Positions 36,057 to 45,082 of a stretch of DNA of 64,000 bases are shown here, in pieces; positions within the stretch are counted from its first letter, which is position 1; every line of letters begins with the position of its first letter. The notes beneath the pieces were generated by a model. The model saw only the letters and a program-made list of their open reading frames with translations, was not told the origin of the DNA and made no database searches. The translations under genes were made by a program, and so were the position numbers. Source of the stretch: Cycloclasticus pugetii PS-1 (lineage in GTDB: Bacteria > Pseudomonadota > Gammaproteobacteria > Methylococcales > Cycloclasticaceae); NCBI RefSeq assembly GCF_000384415.1, contig NZ_ARVU01000001.1:1612001-1676000 (forward strand), given 5' to 3'.

Positions 36057-37332
36057 CTAATAACACAGATAAACCAATATCTTCTTCATCTGCTAATAAT
36101 TCACTGGGTTCAATAAACGTTGCCATAAGCTCGCTGGCAGATGGGTAATGGAGATCTTCAGGTACTCGTTGCCCATCTGTTACAAAACCCAAGGGTATTT
36201 GTTGTTCAATAATGGCAGATAGTGCACTGCCAGGGCAATCTGTTTCATCCAATTTACTAAGAATGCAGCCTTTTGGCTCTGCATCTGCAAACGTTTTAAT
36301 CACTTCGCGCATAGCCCTAGATTCGGTAGTCGCCGAAATGACCAAATAATTATCTATCTCAAACTTATCGTCTTGCAATAATTTGAACTGTTCTGTCATC
36401 CGAATATCTCGTTGACTCATCCCAGCTGTATCGATCAATACCAACCGTTTATCGACGAAATCCGTTAATGCATCTTGGAAATCCTCTTCGGTAGAAGCAA
36501 CACGCATAGGCACACCTAAAATTCTAGCAAAATTACTCAATTGCTCATGAGCCCCAATACGGAAATTATCTGTTGTGATTAATGCTAATGAATCAGGCCC
36601 ATGACGCATTCTAAAACGTGCAGCAATTTTTGCGATAGTGGTGGTTTTACCCACACCTGTAGGGCCCACTAAAGCGACCAAACCACCGTCATCAAGTATT
36701 TTGTTCTCCATAATAGGTAGTGAATCGGCGGCTAGTGTTAAGCAATTAAGCCACGCCTCTTCAAGCTCTGTTTCTGTAACAACCGTTTCGGCCAACTTAA
36801 CACTTAGTTTTTTTGAAAACCCGGTATCCAACAATCGTCTAATAACATCAATTCGTACTGGGTTTTGTTGCGTCCGGTCTGACCAAGACAATTCGTTTAA
36901 TACGGTTCTAAACTCATGCCGCATCATGTCTAATTCATGTTTAACTGCCTTAATAGCTGGGTCTTCAACCCATGTTGGCTCGACCCCTGCCGGTTTGTTT
37001 TTTGCTGGTTTTGGTTTAGCTAACCGTTGTTTCAGCGCCGGTTTTTTGTGGCCCGGCGTATAGTCCTCTCTAAACGCCTGCTTAGGCGGCTCATTCCAGT
37101 CTATTGACACCCTGTCATCTTGTAGCTCCTCATCCAACCTAGCATCTAGCAACGTTTCTTTCTTATCGGCCGCTGCTTGAATGGCTTGCTCATCATAATC
37201 CTTAGCCGCCACAATTTCGACGCCACCGTCTACTCTATTATTTGATAGGATAACCGCATCCGCACCCAGCTGCTCTTTGACCAGCTTAAGTGCTTCACGC
37301 ATATCGGGAGCAAAAAAACGTTTAATTTTCAT
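36028..37332 (-). CDS. flhF: Flagellar placement GTPase FlhF
   Basis: 434 residues. The N-terminal B domain (MKIKRFFAPDMREALKLVKE) is followed by a Lys/Pro-rich linker (about 80-120), the N domain and the SRP-type G domain. The P-loop is GPTGVGKTTT at 223-232, and TTDNFRIGAHEQL and LIDTAGMSQRD follow. FlhF recruits the first flagellar parts to the cell pole. The FlhF/FlhG pair indicates polar flagellation. It lies 23 bp from flhA. Confidence 0.95.
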   Translation of the reverse strand: MKIKRFFAPDMREALKLVKEQLGADAVILSNNRVDGGVEIVAAKDYDEQAIQAAADKKETLLDARLDEELQDDRVSIDWNEPPKQAFREDYTPGHKKPALKQRLAKPKPAKNKPAGVEPTWVEDPAIKAVKHELDMMRHEFRTVLNELSWSDRTQQNPVRIDVIRRLLDTGFSKKLSVKLAETVVTETELEEAWLNCLTLAADSLPIMENKILDDGGLVALVGPTGVGKTTTIAKIAARFRMRHGPDSLALITTDNFRIGAHEQLSNFARILGVPMRVASTEEDFQDALTDFVDKRLVLIDTAGMSQRDIRMTEQFKLLQDDKFEIDNYLVISATTESRAMREVIKTFADAEPKGCILSKLDETDCPGSALSAIIEQQIPLGFVTDGQRVPEDLHYPSASELMATFIEPSELLADEEDIGLSVLLDGSSRHANV

Positions 37333-37355
37333 CGAATATAACCTCGTTAAGTCTA

Positions 37356-39446
37356 TTATCCATTTTGCCCAACACTCCCAACAACACGAACTTGTCTATC
37401 CTCAGGGATTTCGTTATACGACAAAACATTTAATGTTGATATTGAGTGGCGAACAAAATGAGCTAACCAAGGGCGCAAAAAGCCAGAGACTAGAAGAACG
37501 GCACTTTTCCCTTCCATTTCTAGTTTTTGAGTACTTTCTTGCAATGCATTTATCATTCTTTCTGCTAACCCTGGTTCCAATCCTGCGCTACCATCTTCTG
37601 ACGCTTGTAAGCTTTGTTGCAATAAGCGTTCCAAATCTGGATCTAAAGTAATCACTGACAGTTCACTGTCTAAGCCACTGATTTTCTGGACTATTGAGCG
37701 GCCAAGGGCAATTCTAACGGCCGCTGTTAATGCGCCAGCATCTTGACTGCTACGCCCATGTTCAATCAGTGTCTCGGCAATTGTTCGCATATCTCGAACC
37801 GGAATATTTTCCTGTAATAAATTTTGCAGCACTTTAACAACTGTACCTAATGAAATGGTTTCTGGTACTAAGTCTTCAACCAGTTTTGGCGCTGACTTTT
37901 TCAGCGTATCGAGCATTTGCTGAACTTCCTCATGGCCTAATAACTCATGCGCATGTGTTTGAATAATCTGACTTAAATGTGTTGCCACAACAGTCCCAGG
38001 GTCAACAACGGTATAGCCCATTGTTTGTGCTTGGTCCTTTTGCGATGAGTCAACCCAAACCGCGTCTAGACCAAACGCGGGGTCTTTTGTAGCAATGCCT
38101 TGAATATCACCAAATACTTGGCCTGGATTAATCGCCAATTCCCTATCAGGGTGAATTTCAACCTCGCCAATATTAACGCCCATCAATGTTAGGCGATACA
38201 CATTCGGTGCCAAGTCTAGGTTGTCACGAATATGCACAGATGGAATTAAAAAGCCTAATTCTTGCGAGAGCTTTTTCCGTACCCCTTTAATTCTTGACAT
38301 CAGCTCACCACCTTGCGTTTTGTCAACTAAGGGAATCAACCGATAGCCCACCTCTAGGCCAATCATATCGACTGGGGCCACATCATCCCAAGACAGTTCT
38401 TTTGGTTCATCTGGCAATGCTTGTACAGGCGAATCAAGCTCAACAGGTGTTAATTCTGCCTGTTGCTGTTTTTTATGCATTAAATAAGCAACATAACCTA
38501 AGGCACCGGCCAATGACATAAACACTAAGTTGGGCATTCCTGGAATCAACCCTAATACGCCAATAATCGCACCAGCAATAGCCAATGCTTTCGGGTTACT
38601 AAGTACTTGCAGTGACACCTGCTCACCCATATCTTGATTACTATTCACTCGCGTCACGATAATGGCTGTTGCGGTAGAGAGTAATAAGCCGGGGATCTGC
38701 GCCACAAGACCATCACCAATTGTTAGCAATGTGTAATATTCCATTGCTTGAGAAAAAGCCAAGTCGTGTTGCAACACACCCACACCAAGGCCGCCAACAA
38801 TATTAATTAGTAGAATCAAAATGCCTGCAATAGCATCACCACGAACAAATTTACTAGCCCCGTCCATCGAACCATAAAAATCAGCTTCCTGACTAATCTC
38901 TGCTCGTCTGTCACGTGCTTCATCTTGGGTTAACAGCCCCGCATTTAAGTCTGCATCAATAGCCATTTGTTTACCCGGCATTGCATCCAAAGTAAACCGA
39001 GCGCTCACTTCTGAGACACGGCCTGCACCCTTTGTAACTACCACAAAATTAATGATAATCAAGATGCTAAAAACTACTAAACCAACCGCGTAGTTACCAC
39101 CAATAACAAACGCACCAAATGCTTCGATCACTTTACCGGCAGCATCACCACCATTATGCCCCTCAAGTAAAACCACCCGCGTTGATGCAACATTTAAACT
39201 AAGCCGTAATAGCGTAGCTACCAATAAGAAGCTTGGAAAAACAGCAAAATCCAGTGGCCGTAATGCATAAACCACTACCAATAAAACAATCAACGACAAC
39301 GCAATATTAAAGGTAAATAACATATCCAGCAAAAAGGGTGGCAATGGCAGCACCAACATCGCCAAGATGACCATAATCAAAATGGGTGCACCTAAACCAT
39401 TTCGCGCGAAATCTAATAAAATTTTTGAAATGTCGTTAAAATTCAT
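37356..39446 (-). CDS. flhA: Flagellar export gate protein FlhA
   Basis: 696 residues (E. coli 692). Eight membrane segments fill the first 330 residues. The FHIPEP-type signature is visible as VYALRPLDFAVFPSFLLVATLLRLSLNVASTR (about 60-91). The cytoplasmic half, which docks chaperone-substrate complexes, starts near 350. It forms the nonameric ring of the flagellar type III export gate. It lies 24 bp after flhB. Confidence 0.97.
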   Translation of the reverse strand: MNFNDISKILLDFARNGLGAPILIMVILAMLVLPLPPFLLDMLFTFNIALSLIVLLVVVYALRPLDFAVFPSFLLVATLLRLSLNVASTRVVLLEGHNGGDAAGKVIEAFGAFVIGGNYAVGLVVFSILIIINFVVVTKGAGRVSEVSARFTLDAMPGKQMAIDADLNAGLLTQDEARDRRAEISQEADFYGSMDGASKFVRGDAIAGILILLINIVGGLGVGVLQHDLAFSQAMEYYTLLTIGDGLVAQIPGLLLSTATAIIVTRVNSNQDMGEQVSLQVLSNPKALAIAGAIIGVLGLIPGMPNLVFMSLAGALGYVAYLMHKKQQQAELTPVELDSPVQALPDEPKELSWDDVAPVDMIGLEVGYRLIPLVDKTQGGELMSRIKGVRKKLSQELGFLIPSVHIRDNLDLAPNVYRLTLMGVNIGEVEIHPDRELAINPGQVFGDIQGIATKDPAFGLDAVWVDSSQKDQAQTMGYTVVDPGTVVATHLSQIIQTHAHELLGHEEVQQMLDTLKKSAPKLVEDLVPETISLGTVVKVLQNLLQENIPVRDMRTIAETLIEHGRSSQDAGALTAAVRIALGRSIVQKISGLDSELSVITLDPDLERLLQQSLQASEDGSAGLEPGLAERMINALQESTQKLEMEGKSAVLLVSGFLRPWLAHFVRHSISTLNVLSYNEIPEDRQVRVVGSVGQNG

Positions 39447-39470
39447 CGTCTATTGCTACCTTGTTAAACG

Positions 39471-40616
39471 CTAATCGGTGTTGTTTGTATATTTTTTGTA
39501 TTCATCTGGAATAGAAATATCACTTGGCGCGACTGGTTTCTTCCAGCGCTTTTGTGTTGCAATTCGTAATTGATAAACATATGCCAAGACTTGAGCTACC
39601 GCTAGGTAAAGCCCTTTAGGGACTTCTTGATCAATTTCCGTCGTAAAGAATAAGGCCCTAGCTAAAGGTGGTGCTGAAACCAGCGTAACCCCATTACCAA
39701 CCGCAATATTCCTTATTTTCGCGGCTATTAAATCCGCACCTTTAGCAACAACGATGGGGGCATCGCTTCCACCTTCCTCGTATTTAAGTGCTACTGCAAA
39801 ATGCGTGGGGTTGGTCACAATAACATCAGCCTGTGGTACCGCTTCTAGCATTCTTCCTTGTGACATTTCTTGTTGCAATTGACGTATTTTACCTTTTACT
39901 TCGGGCCGCCCTTCGGTCTGCTTCATTTCATCTTTCACTTCTTGAAGCGTCATTTTTAGCTTTTTCTTGTATTCCCATAAACTAAACGGCACATCAATCG
40001 CCACGACCAATAATAAAGACGAGCATAAAATGACAAAAGATAAGGTCATCACATCGCTGGCTCGAAGCAAGGCATTTTCTAACGGTAATTGACTAAGATA
40101 GATAAACTCGCGCAAATAGATATCCACTAACAAAGCCATAATGCCTAATATTAAGCCAAACTTAAGTAAAGATTTAACCAGCTCTATTAGACTGCGCATC
40201 GCGAACATTCGCTTAAAGCCTTCAAGCGGATTCATTTTGCTTGCCTTAGGAGCAAAGGCTTCAGCACTAAATGACCAGCCCCCCATCGCAATAGGAGCCG
40301 CTAACGCAGCAACCACCATCGCCGCTAAAAAAGGGGCCACGAACATTAGTGCCTCCTGCATAGCGAACTGAAGGCTGTTAATTGATGCTAAAGGGTCAAA
40401 CAAAGTGCTTCTTTCTATCGTAAAAGCCTCTTCCATCACGCGCCACATGCCTTTCATGATGCGCTCACCGGTCATCCAAATCATCACCGAGCCCACCATT
40501 AAAACAACGACCGTATTCAGTTCTTTAGAGCGTGCAATATCACCCTTTTTTCGGGCGTCTTCCTCACGTTTGGCGGTGGGTTCTTCGGTTTTTTCTTGGT
40601 CGTTATCAGTCGCCAT
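39471..40616 (-). CDS. flhB: Flagellar export switch protein FlhB
   Basis: 381 residues. The N-terminal DQEKTEEPTAKREEDARKKG is the family signature, with four membrane helices between about 30 and 210. The autocleavage site is Asn269-Pro270 in VTNPTHFAVALKY. After cleavage the C-terminal part responds to FliK by switching export from hook to filament proteins. A free-standing relative of this C-terminal part is encoded at 31742-32035. The gene abuts fliR. Confidence 0.97.
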   Translation of the reverse strand: MATDNDQEKTEEPTAKREEDARKKGDIARSKELNTVVVLMVGSVMIWMTGERIMKGMWRVMEEAFTIERSTLFDPLASINSLQFAMQEALMFVAPFLAAMVVAALAAPIAMGGWSFSAEAFAPKASKMNPLEGFKRMFAMRSLIELVKSLLKFGLILGIMALLVDIYLREFIYLSQLPLENALLRASDVMTLSFVILCSSLLLVVAIDVPFSLWEYKKKLKMTLQEVKDEMKQTEGRPEVKGKIRQLQQEMSQGRMLEAVPQADVIVTNPTHFAVALKYEEGGSDAPIVVAKGADLIAAKIRNIAVGNGVTLVSAPPLARALFFTTEIDQEVPKGLYLAVAQVLAYVYQLRIATQKRWKKPVAPSDISIPDEYKKYTNNTD

Positions 40617-40617
40617 A

Positions 40618-41397
40618 TCAACGCCTTATCCGTAAAAAGTCGCCAATCACACCATAACTTTCTGCCAGCAAATTAGTAAAATTTCCAAGTACTGACGGAA
40701 GGGTAACCCACATTAATAATGTTCCTAAAATGAGTGTAATGGGAAAACCAACCGCAAAAATATTAAGTTGTGGCGCTGCTCTTGTAACAACACCGAAGGC
40801 AATATTGACCATTAATAACGACACAATGGCTGGTAATGCCATTAATAGCCCAGCTGAAAAAATTCTGCTTGACCAGGCAATAATGGACCAAATGTCCGAA
40901 CGCTCCATGCCGATAGCACCAATCGGTAGGGTATTAAAACTATCGATCAACATTTCAATTAACACCAAGTGCCCCCCAAGTGTTAAAAACAAAAGAGTAG
41001 CCAGTACCAAATAAAATTGACTAACCACCGGTACGCTGACGCCGGTAGTTGGGTCCATCATCGAGGCAAAACCTAGGCCCATACTGTAAGCAATTCCCTG
41101 TCCTGCAAAAATAATAGCACTGAATACCAACTGCAAAACAAACCCCATTGACAGGCCAATCAATAATTGTTGCAACCCCGTCATAATGCCTTCATGACTC
41201 AACACATCAATCGCTCGGTGTTCAGGTAAAAGAGGAAGCGTAAAAAATGTCACCATCAATGCTGCGCCAACAAGAATTTTGTTATCAACAAAACGCCCAC
41301 TAAACACAGGGATTGCAATAAACATGGCACTTATGCGAAGCAAGGGCCAAAAAAAACTCGATGCCCAAGCCATGATTTGTTGTTCACTATAGACCAC
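40618..41397 (-). CDS. fliR: Flagellar export gate protein FliR
   Basis: 259 residues with about six hydrophobic segments. MFIAIPVFSGRFVDNKILVGAALM, then GFVLQLVFSAIIFAGQGIAYSMGLGFASMMDPTTG (about 80-114) are conserved in FliR. Together with FliP and FliQ it forms the helical export gate core. It lies 15 bp downstream of fliQ and 1 bp before flhB. Confidence 0.96.
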   Translation of the reverse strand: MVYSEQQIMAWASSFFWPLLRISAMFIAIPVFSGRFVDNKILVGAALMVTFFTLPLLPEHRAIDVLSHEGIMTGLQQLLIGLSMGFVLQLVFSAIIFAGQGIAYSMGLGFASMMDPTTGVSVPVVSQFYLVLATLLFLTLGGHLVLIEMLIDSFNTLPIGAIGMERSDIWSIIAWSSRIFSAGLLMALPAIVSLLMVNIAFGVVTRAAPQLNIFAVGFPITLILGTLLMWVTLPSVLGNFTNLLAESYGVIGDFLRIRR

Positions 41398-41412
41398 GCT
41401 TAGAGTATCCGC

Positions 41413-41682
41413 TTAACCGATTAAATCAGGAATACTTAGATATGTTTGGCGCGTAAAATTAATAATTAAGCGCAACATCCATGGCCCGGCAATAGATAAA
41501 ACAACAACGGTGATCAATAACTTAGGAACAAAACTTAATGTCTGCTCATTAATTTGAGTTGCAGCCTGAAACATCGCAACAATAAAACCAATGGCTAACG
41601 CTGATAATAAAATAGGTGCCGATAAAAGGACCGTTACTTGCAAGGCTTGCTCGCCTAAATTCATGACGCTATCAGGTGTCAT
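41413..41682 (-). CDS. fliQ: Flagellar export gate protein FliQ
   Basis: 89 residues, the standard length. Two membrane hairpin helices are readable, with LLSAPILLSALAIGFIVAMFQAATQINEQTLSF as the characteristic stretch. It lies between fliP and fliR in the canonical order. Confidence 0.96.
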   Translation of the reverse strand: MTPDSVMNLGEQALQVTVLLSAPILLSALAIGFIVAMFQAATQINEQTLSFVPKLLITVVVLSIAGPWMLRLIINFTRQTYLSIPDLIG

Positions 41683-41694
41683 TAGTTCTACCTC

Positions 41695-42426
41695 CTAAGT
41701 AAAGAAGCTCGCGGCTAAAGTCTCCATAATCAGCGACCAGCCATCTACTAAAACAAATAACATCAGCTTAAATGGCAAGGAAATAATCAATGGAGATAAC
41801 ATCATCATACCCATCGACATCAAGACACTGGCCACGACCATATCGATGATAAGAAAAGGAACAAAGATCATAAACCCAATTTGAAACGCTGTTTTCAGCT
41901 CACTGGTCACAAACGCCGGTAATAACAGCGATAACGGCACATCTGACTCATCTGTGATAGGCTCCGCTCCAGAAATTCTGGCAAACATTTCCAAATCATC
42001 ACTTCTGGTCTGGCGCAACATAAAGCCACGAAACGGCTCTATTGCTTTTGTAATAGCTATATCTGCCGCTATCTGATCGTTTAAATAAGGTTGCAGAGCC
42101 TCTTCATTCGCCTTTTCTAACACTGGCGACATAATGAAAAAAGTTAAAAATAAAGCCAGCCCCAACAAAATTTGATTGCTAGGTGTTTGTGGTGTGCCCA
42201 TCGCTTGGCGAAGAATGGAAAAAACAATAATGATTCGTGTAAACGAGGTCATCATTACTAACAAGCTTGGTAAAACTGTCAGCAATGTCATAACTGCTAA
42301 TATTTGCAGAGTGACCGAATAACTTTTACCGTCTCCAGCGATAGTAATGGCCTCAATGCCATTCGCCGCAAAACTAGTCATGGGAACAAGAGAGAAAAAA
42401 ATAATAAACAATAGTCGCCTTTTCAT
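41695..42426 (-). CDS. fliP: Flagellar export gate protein FliP
   Basis: 243 residues with a cleavable-type signal sequence ([18 protein letters not shown]). Family signatures are [40 protein letters not shown] and [23 protein letters not shown], here split by position at about 45-85 and 185-207. It nucleates gate assembly. The start overlaps fliO by 4 bp. Confidence 0.97.
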   Translation of the reverse strand: MKRRLLFIIFFSLVPMTSFAANGIEAITIAGDGKSYSVTLQILAVMTLLTVLPSLLVMMTSFTRIIIVFSILRQAMGTPQTPSNQILLGLALFLTFFIMSPVLEKANEEALQPYLNDQIAADIAITKAIEPFRGFMLRQTRSDDLEMFARISGAEPITDESDVPLSLLLPAFVTSELKTAFQIGFMIFVPFLIIDMVVASVLMSMGMMMLSPLIISLPFKLMLFVLVDGWSLIMETLAASFFT

Positions 42427-42857
42427 TCTGCGCCCTTTTTATTCATTACTTTTTTTAAACTGTCTTGAAAAGCTGTCGGTACTGCTTCTTCCTGACTAAG
42501 GCTTTGAGATATTTCACCGGCCTCAAAGGTATGCAAGGTCACCACCCTACCCGGTGCAACACCAAGTAGCAGGTGTTGATTACCCGCCTGTATCAAGACT
42601 GCTTTTTCTCGATGCCCCAACGACACTCCAGACAGTACTTTCAAATGACCTTTATGACTAGAGGCTAGCCCTGTAAAACGCTTTGCCGCCCAAGCAACGA
42701 TAAGAATCAGCAATAAAACAAAGAACAAACCTATCGTCCACTGCGTTAGATTCGCTGTAGAGAACGGATCTACGCTATTCGAACCAATAGCAGTTGGCAC
42801 CGATGAGAAGGCAGCTGTTGAAGTGAACATCAATGATAAAGCCCGTAAGTAGTTCAT
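42423..42857 (-). CDS. fliO: Flagellar assembly protein FliO
   Basis: 144 residues. One membrane helix ([27 protein letters not shown], about 38-64) follows a short N-terminal segment that may be a signal peptide. The cytoplasmic part contains [22 protein letters not shown], the FliO signature. It assists FliP assembly. Its start overlaps the fliN stop by 1 bp. Confidence 0.92.
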   Translation of the reverse strand: MNYLRALSLMFTSTAAFSSVPTAIGSNSVDPFSTANLTQWTIGLFFVLLLILIVAWAAKRFTGLASSHKGHLKVLSGVSLGHREKAVLIQAGNQHLLLGVAPGRVVTLHTFEAGEISQSLSQEEAVPTAFQDSLKKVMNKKGAE

Positions 42858-43288
42858 TACTTCAGCTTCTTTACTCGCTCGGCGGGGCTGATAATATCCG
42901 TTAAACGCAGGCCAAACTTATCATTCACAACCACTACCTCACCACGCGCGATAAGCGTTTTATTCACCAGCACATCCATCGGTTCACCAGCTAGGCGGTC
43001 TAACTCAATCACCGAGCCTTGGTTTAGCTGAAGTAAGTTACGAATACTGATCTTTGTATTACCCACTTCCATTGAAACAGTCACTGGCACATCTAAAATA
43101 ACATCCAGATTTATTTCGCTGTCCATGCTGCTAGGCGCGCTGGTATCAGAGACAGGTGCGAACGCTGCTGCTTGTGCATCATCATGTTCATTAGTACTCT
43201 CATCGCCCCAATCAGCATTGTTATCTGATGGCTCATTTGCTGTCCCACCTAGGTCAGAAGTGTCATTAGTATTATCGTCATCACTCAT
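42857..43288 (-). CDS. fliN: Flagellar motor switch protein FliN
   Basis: 143 residues. About 60 acidic, probably disordered residues precede the SpoA/CheC-like domain: ILDVPVTVSMEVGNTKISIRNLL, LNQGSVIELDRLAGEPMDVLVN, ARGEVVVVNDKFGLRLTDI. It forms the lower C-ring and the docking site for the export ATPase complex. It follows fliM by 5 bp. Confidence 0.96.
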   Translation of the reverse strand: MSDDDNTNDTSDLGGTANEPSDNNADWGDESTNEHDDAQAAAFAPVSDTSAPSSMDSEINLDVILDVPVTVSMEVGNTKISIRNLLQLNQGSVIELDRLAGEPMDVLVNKTLIARGEVVVVNDKFGLRLTDIISPAERVKKLK

Positions 43289-43293
43289 TTTCT

Positions 43294-44301
43294 TTATTCC
43301 TCATCATTGACCAAAATCTTCACTTCTTCACGTTCCATCTTCTCTTGAAGTTTCACCGCAAAGTGTCCATTACTTTCACCAAGCTTGCCTCTAAACAATG
43401 GCATTTCTCCAGACTCAACAATGACCTGCTCTGGTAAGGTAATCGGTAAAATATCGCCTTCCTTAAAGGATAAAACCTCTTTAAGTGAAACTTCTTTCTT
43501 TAGTAATACACAGTTAATATCCACATCTGCTGTTTTAATGTCGTTCCTTAATGCAGACTTCCAACGGACATCAATATCACCACGGTCACTTTGAATACCG
43601 GCATCTAACAGTTCACGAATCGGTTCTAACATGCTGTATGGCAAACTAAATTGAATATCTCCGCCACCCCCTTCAAGCTCAAGATGAATAGTCGATACCA
43701 CCATCACCTCTGTCGGGCTAACGATATTGGCAAATTGGGGGTTTACCTCAGAATTAACATACTCAAACTCAAGTTTTAAAACCGGCTCCCATGCTTTCAT
43801 CAAGTCTTCAAAAACAATGTCCAAAACAATTCGAACTACACGTATTTCTGTTGCTGTAAATTCGCGTGCTTCGCTCGTATTATGAAATTTTCCAGAACCG
43901 CCAAAATAACTATCCACAATCATAAAGACCAAGCTTGGGTCAAAAACAAACAAGGCTGACCCACGTAAGGCCTTTATTTTTATAATATTTAAGTTAGTTG
44001 GTACAAACAGGCTTTGGACGTATTCTGAAAACTTCAACATTTGAATGCCTGATACAGACACCTCTGTTGAGCGCCTTAAGAAGTTAAACAGGCTAATGCG
44101 GAAATAACGTGCAAAGCGCTCATTAACCATTTCAAGTGTTGGCATTCGCCCACGCACGATTCTATCTTGGCTATTAAAGTCATAATTGCTCGCCTCACCG
44201 TTTGGCGCATCAACGCCTGTTTCTGTTTCAACATCGCCACCATCGACACCTTGCAATAAGGCATCAATTTCATCTTGCGATAATAAATCCGAATCAGACA
44301 T
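43294..44301 (-). CDS. fliM: Flagellar motor switch protein FliM
   Basis: 335 residues. The N-terminal LLSQDEIDALLQGV is the CheY-P binding segment and is intact. The CheC-like middle and the FliN-like C-terminal domain (PITLPEQVIVESGEMPLFRGKLGESNGHFAV) follow. Retention of the CheY-binding peptide implies that a CheY exists elsewhere in the genome, although no che gene is in this window. Confidence 0.97.
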   Translation of the reverse strand: MSDSDLLSQDEIDALLQGVDGGDVETETGVDAPNGEASNYDFNSQDRIVRGRMPTLEMVNERFARYFRISLFNFLRRSTEVSVSGIQMLKFSEYVQSLFVPTNLNIIKIKALRGSALFVFDPSLVFMIVDSYFGGSGKFHNTSEAREFTATEIRVVRIVLDIVFEDLMKAWEPVLKLEFEYVNSEVNPQFANIVSPTEVMVVSTIHLELEGGGGDIQFSLPYSMLEPIRELLDAGIQSDRGDIDVRWKSALRNDIKTADVDINCVLLKKEVSLKEVLSFKEGDILPITLPEQVIVESGEMPLFRGKLGESNGHFAVKLQEKMEREEVKILVNDEE

Positions 44302-44841
44302 TTACTGCATGACCAAGTCTGTAAAAAAGACTTCTTTTACGTTAGAAGAGACGCTTCTCTTAACTAAAATTTTATTAATTTCTTCTTTAACATCTGATTG
44401 CAGCTGTTCTTTTCCTTTTGATGTTTTGAGTACTTCAGGATCTTGAGCAGACAGCATCATTAGAATATTGTTTCGAATCACAGGGTCATGTTTTTTTACC
44501 GCATCAATAACGCCTTCATCATCGACCATAATACTGATAGCCAGTTTTAAGACCTTTATATTGCCGTCTGAAAAATTAACCATAAACGGCGGCGTCAATG
44601 CTTGATAAACGGCTACCGCTTCAGCCTCATCAGCATTCTGTTCATCTGCTTTTTCTTCAATAGCTTCTGTTGACTCACCCACAACCGGATCTTTTTCTGC
44701 TTCAAAAAAACCTGTGAAATACAAGCCAGCGCCTAGCAGTATAATGGCCAACACAACACCGCCCGCGATCATGATTAACTTCTTTTTAGAACCCACCGCA
44801 TTTTCAACTGCTGTTTCTTGCTCTTGCTCTTCGTCTGCCAT
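44302..44841 (-). CDS. fliL: Flagellar basal body-associated protein FliL
   Basis: 179 residues from the ATG at 44841; a TTG five codons upstream is the alternative. A single membrane helix (KLIMIAGGVVLAIILLGAGLYF) is followed by an acidic linker and the periplasmic stomatin-like FliL domain ending VKEVFFTDLVMQ. It supports stators under load. It is the first gene of the operon that runs through to DUF2802. A sigma-54-type promoter lies about 40 bp upstream. Confidence 0.93.
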   Translation of the reverse strand: MADEEQEQETAVENAVGSKKKLIMIAGGVVLAIILLGAGLYFTGFFEAEKDPVVGESTEAIEEKADEQNADEAEAVAVYQALTPPFMVNFSDGNIKVLKLAISIMVDDEGVIDAVKKHDPVIRNNILMMLSAQDPEVLKTSKGKEQLQSDVKEEINKILVKRSVSSNVKEVFFTDLVMQ

Positions 44842-44880
44842 AATATTTACGTCCAAAAGTTATTACATAAAAACAGTAAT

Positions 44881-44896
44881 AGCAATTGCTGTGCCA
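44881..44896 (-). promoter_or_regulatory. Sigma-54 (RpoN) promoter of the fliL operon
   Basis: Minus-strand TGGCAC, five bases, then TTGCT: a perfect match to the -24/-12 consensus. It places transcription start about 30 bp before the fliL ATG. In Pseudomonas and Vibrio the fliL operon is RpoN-dependent and activated by FleQ/FlrA-type proteins, so this fits known biology. Confidence 0.8.
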
Positions 44897-44922
44897 TATA
44901 TTAAATCGATATTTTTCAATGA

Positions 44923-44951
44923 CTTATAATAAATTAATACTCAGACGTCAA
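44923..44951 (-). promoter_or_regulatory. Possible sigma-70 promoter upstream of fliL
   Basis: TTGACG (44946-44951), 17 bp, TATAAG (44923-44928) on the minus strand. It lies just upstream of the sigma-54 promoter and could provide basal expression. Confidence 0.4.
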
Positions 44952-45012
44952 AATCAAGTCATTAAGCAACGTAGTATTTTTGGTGTTTGTCAAAATTTAA
45001 CCACCCTAAACG

Positions 45013-45053
45013 TAAAAAAGCCTAAGTGTTCTTAGAACAACTTAGGCTTTTAA
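45013..45053 (-). terminator. Rho-independent terminator after fliK
   Basis: AAAAGCCTAAGTGTTC, a short loop, then GAACAACTTAGGCTTTT, with one bulged base and a T-run on the minus strand (CTTTTTTACG). It lies about 30 bp after the fliK stop and separates fliK from the fliL operon. Confidence 0.85.
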
Positions 45054-45082
45054 AACATCCTACCTAACTGTCTATTTAAACG

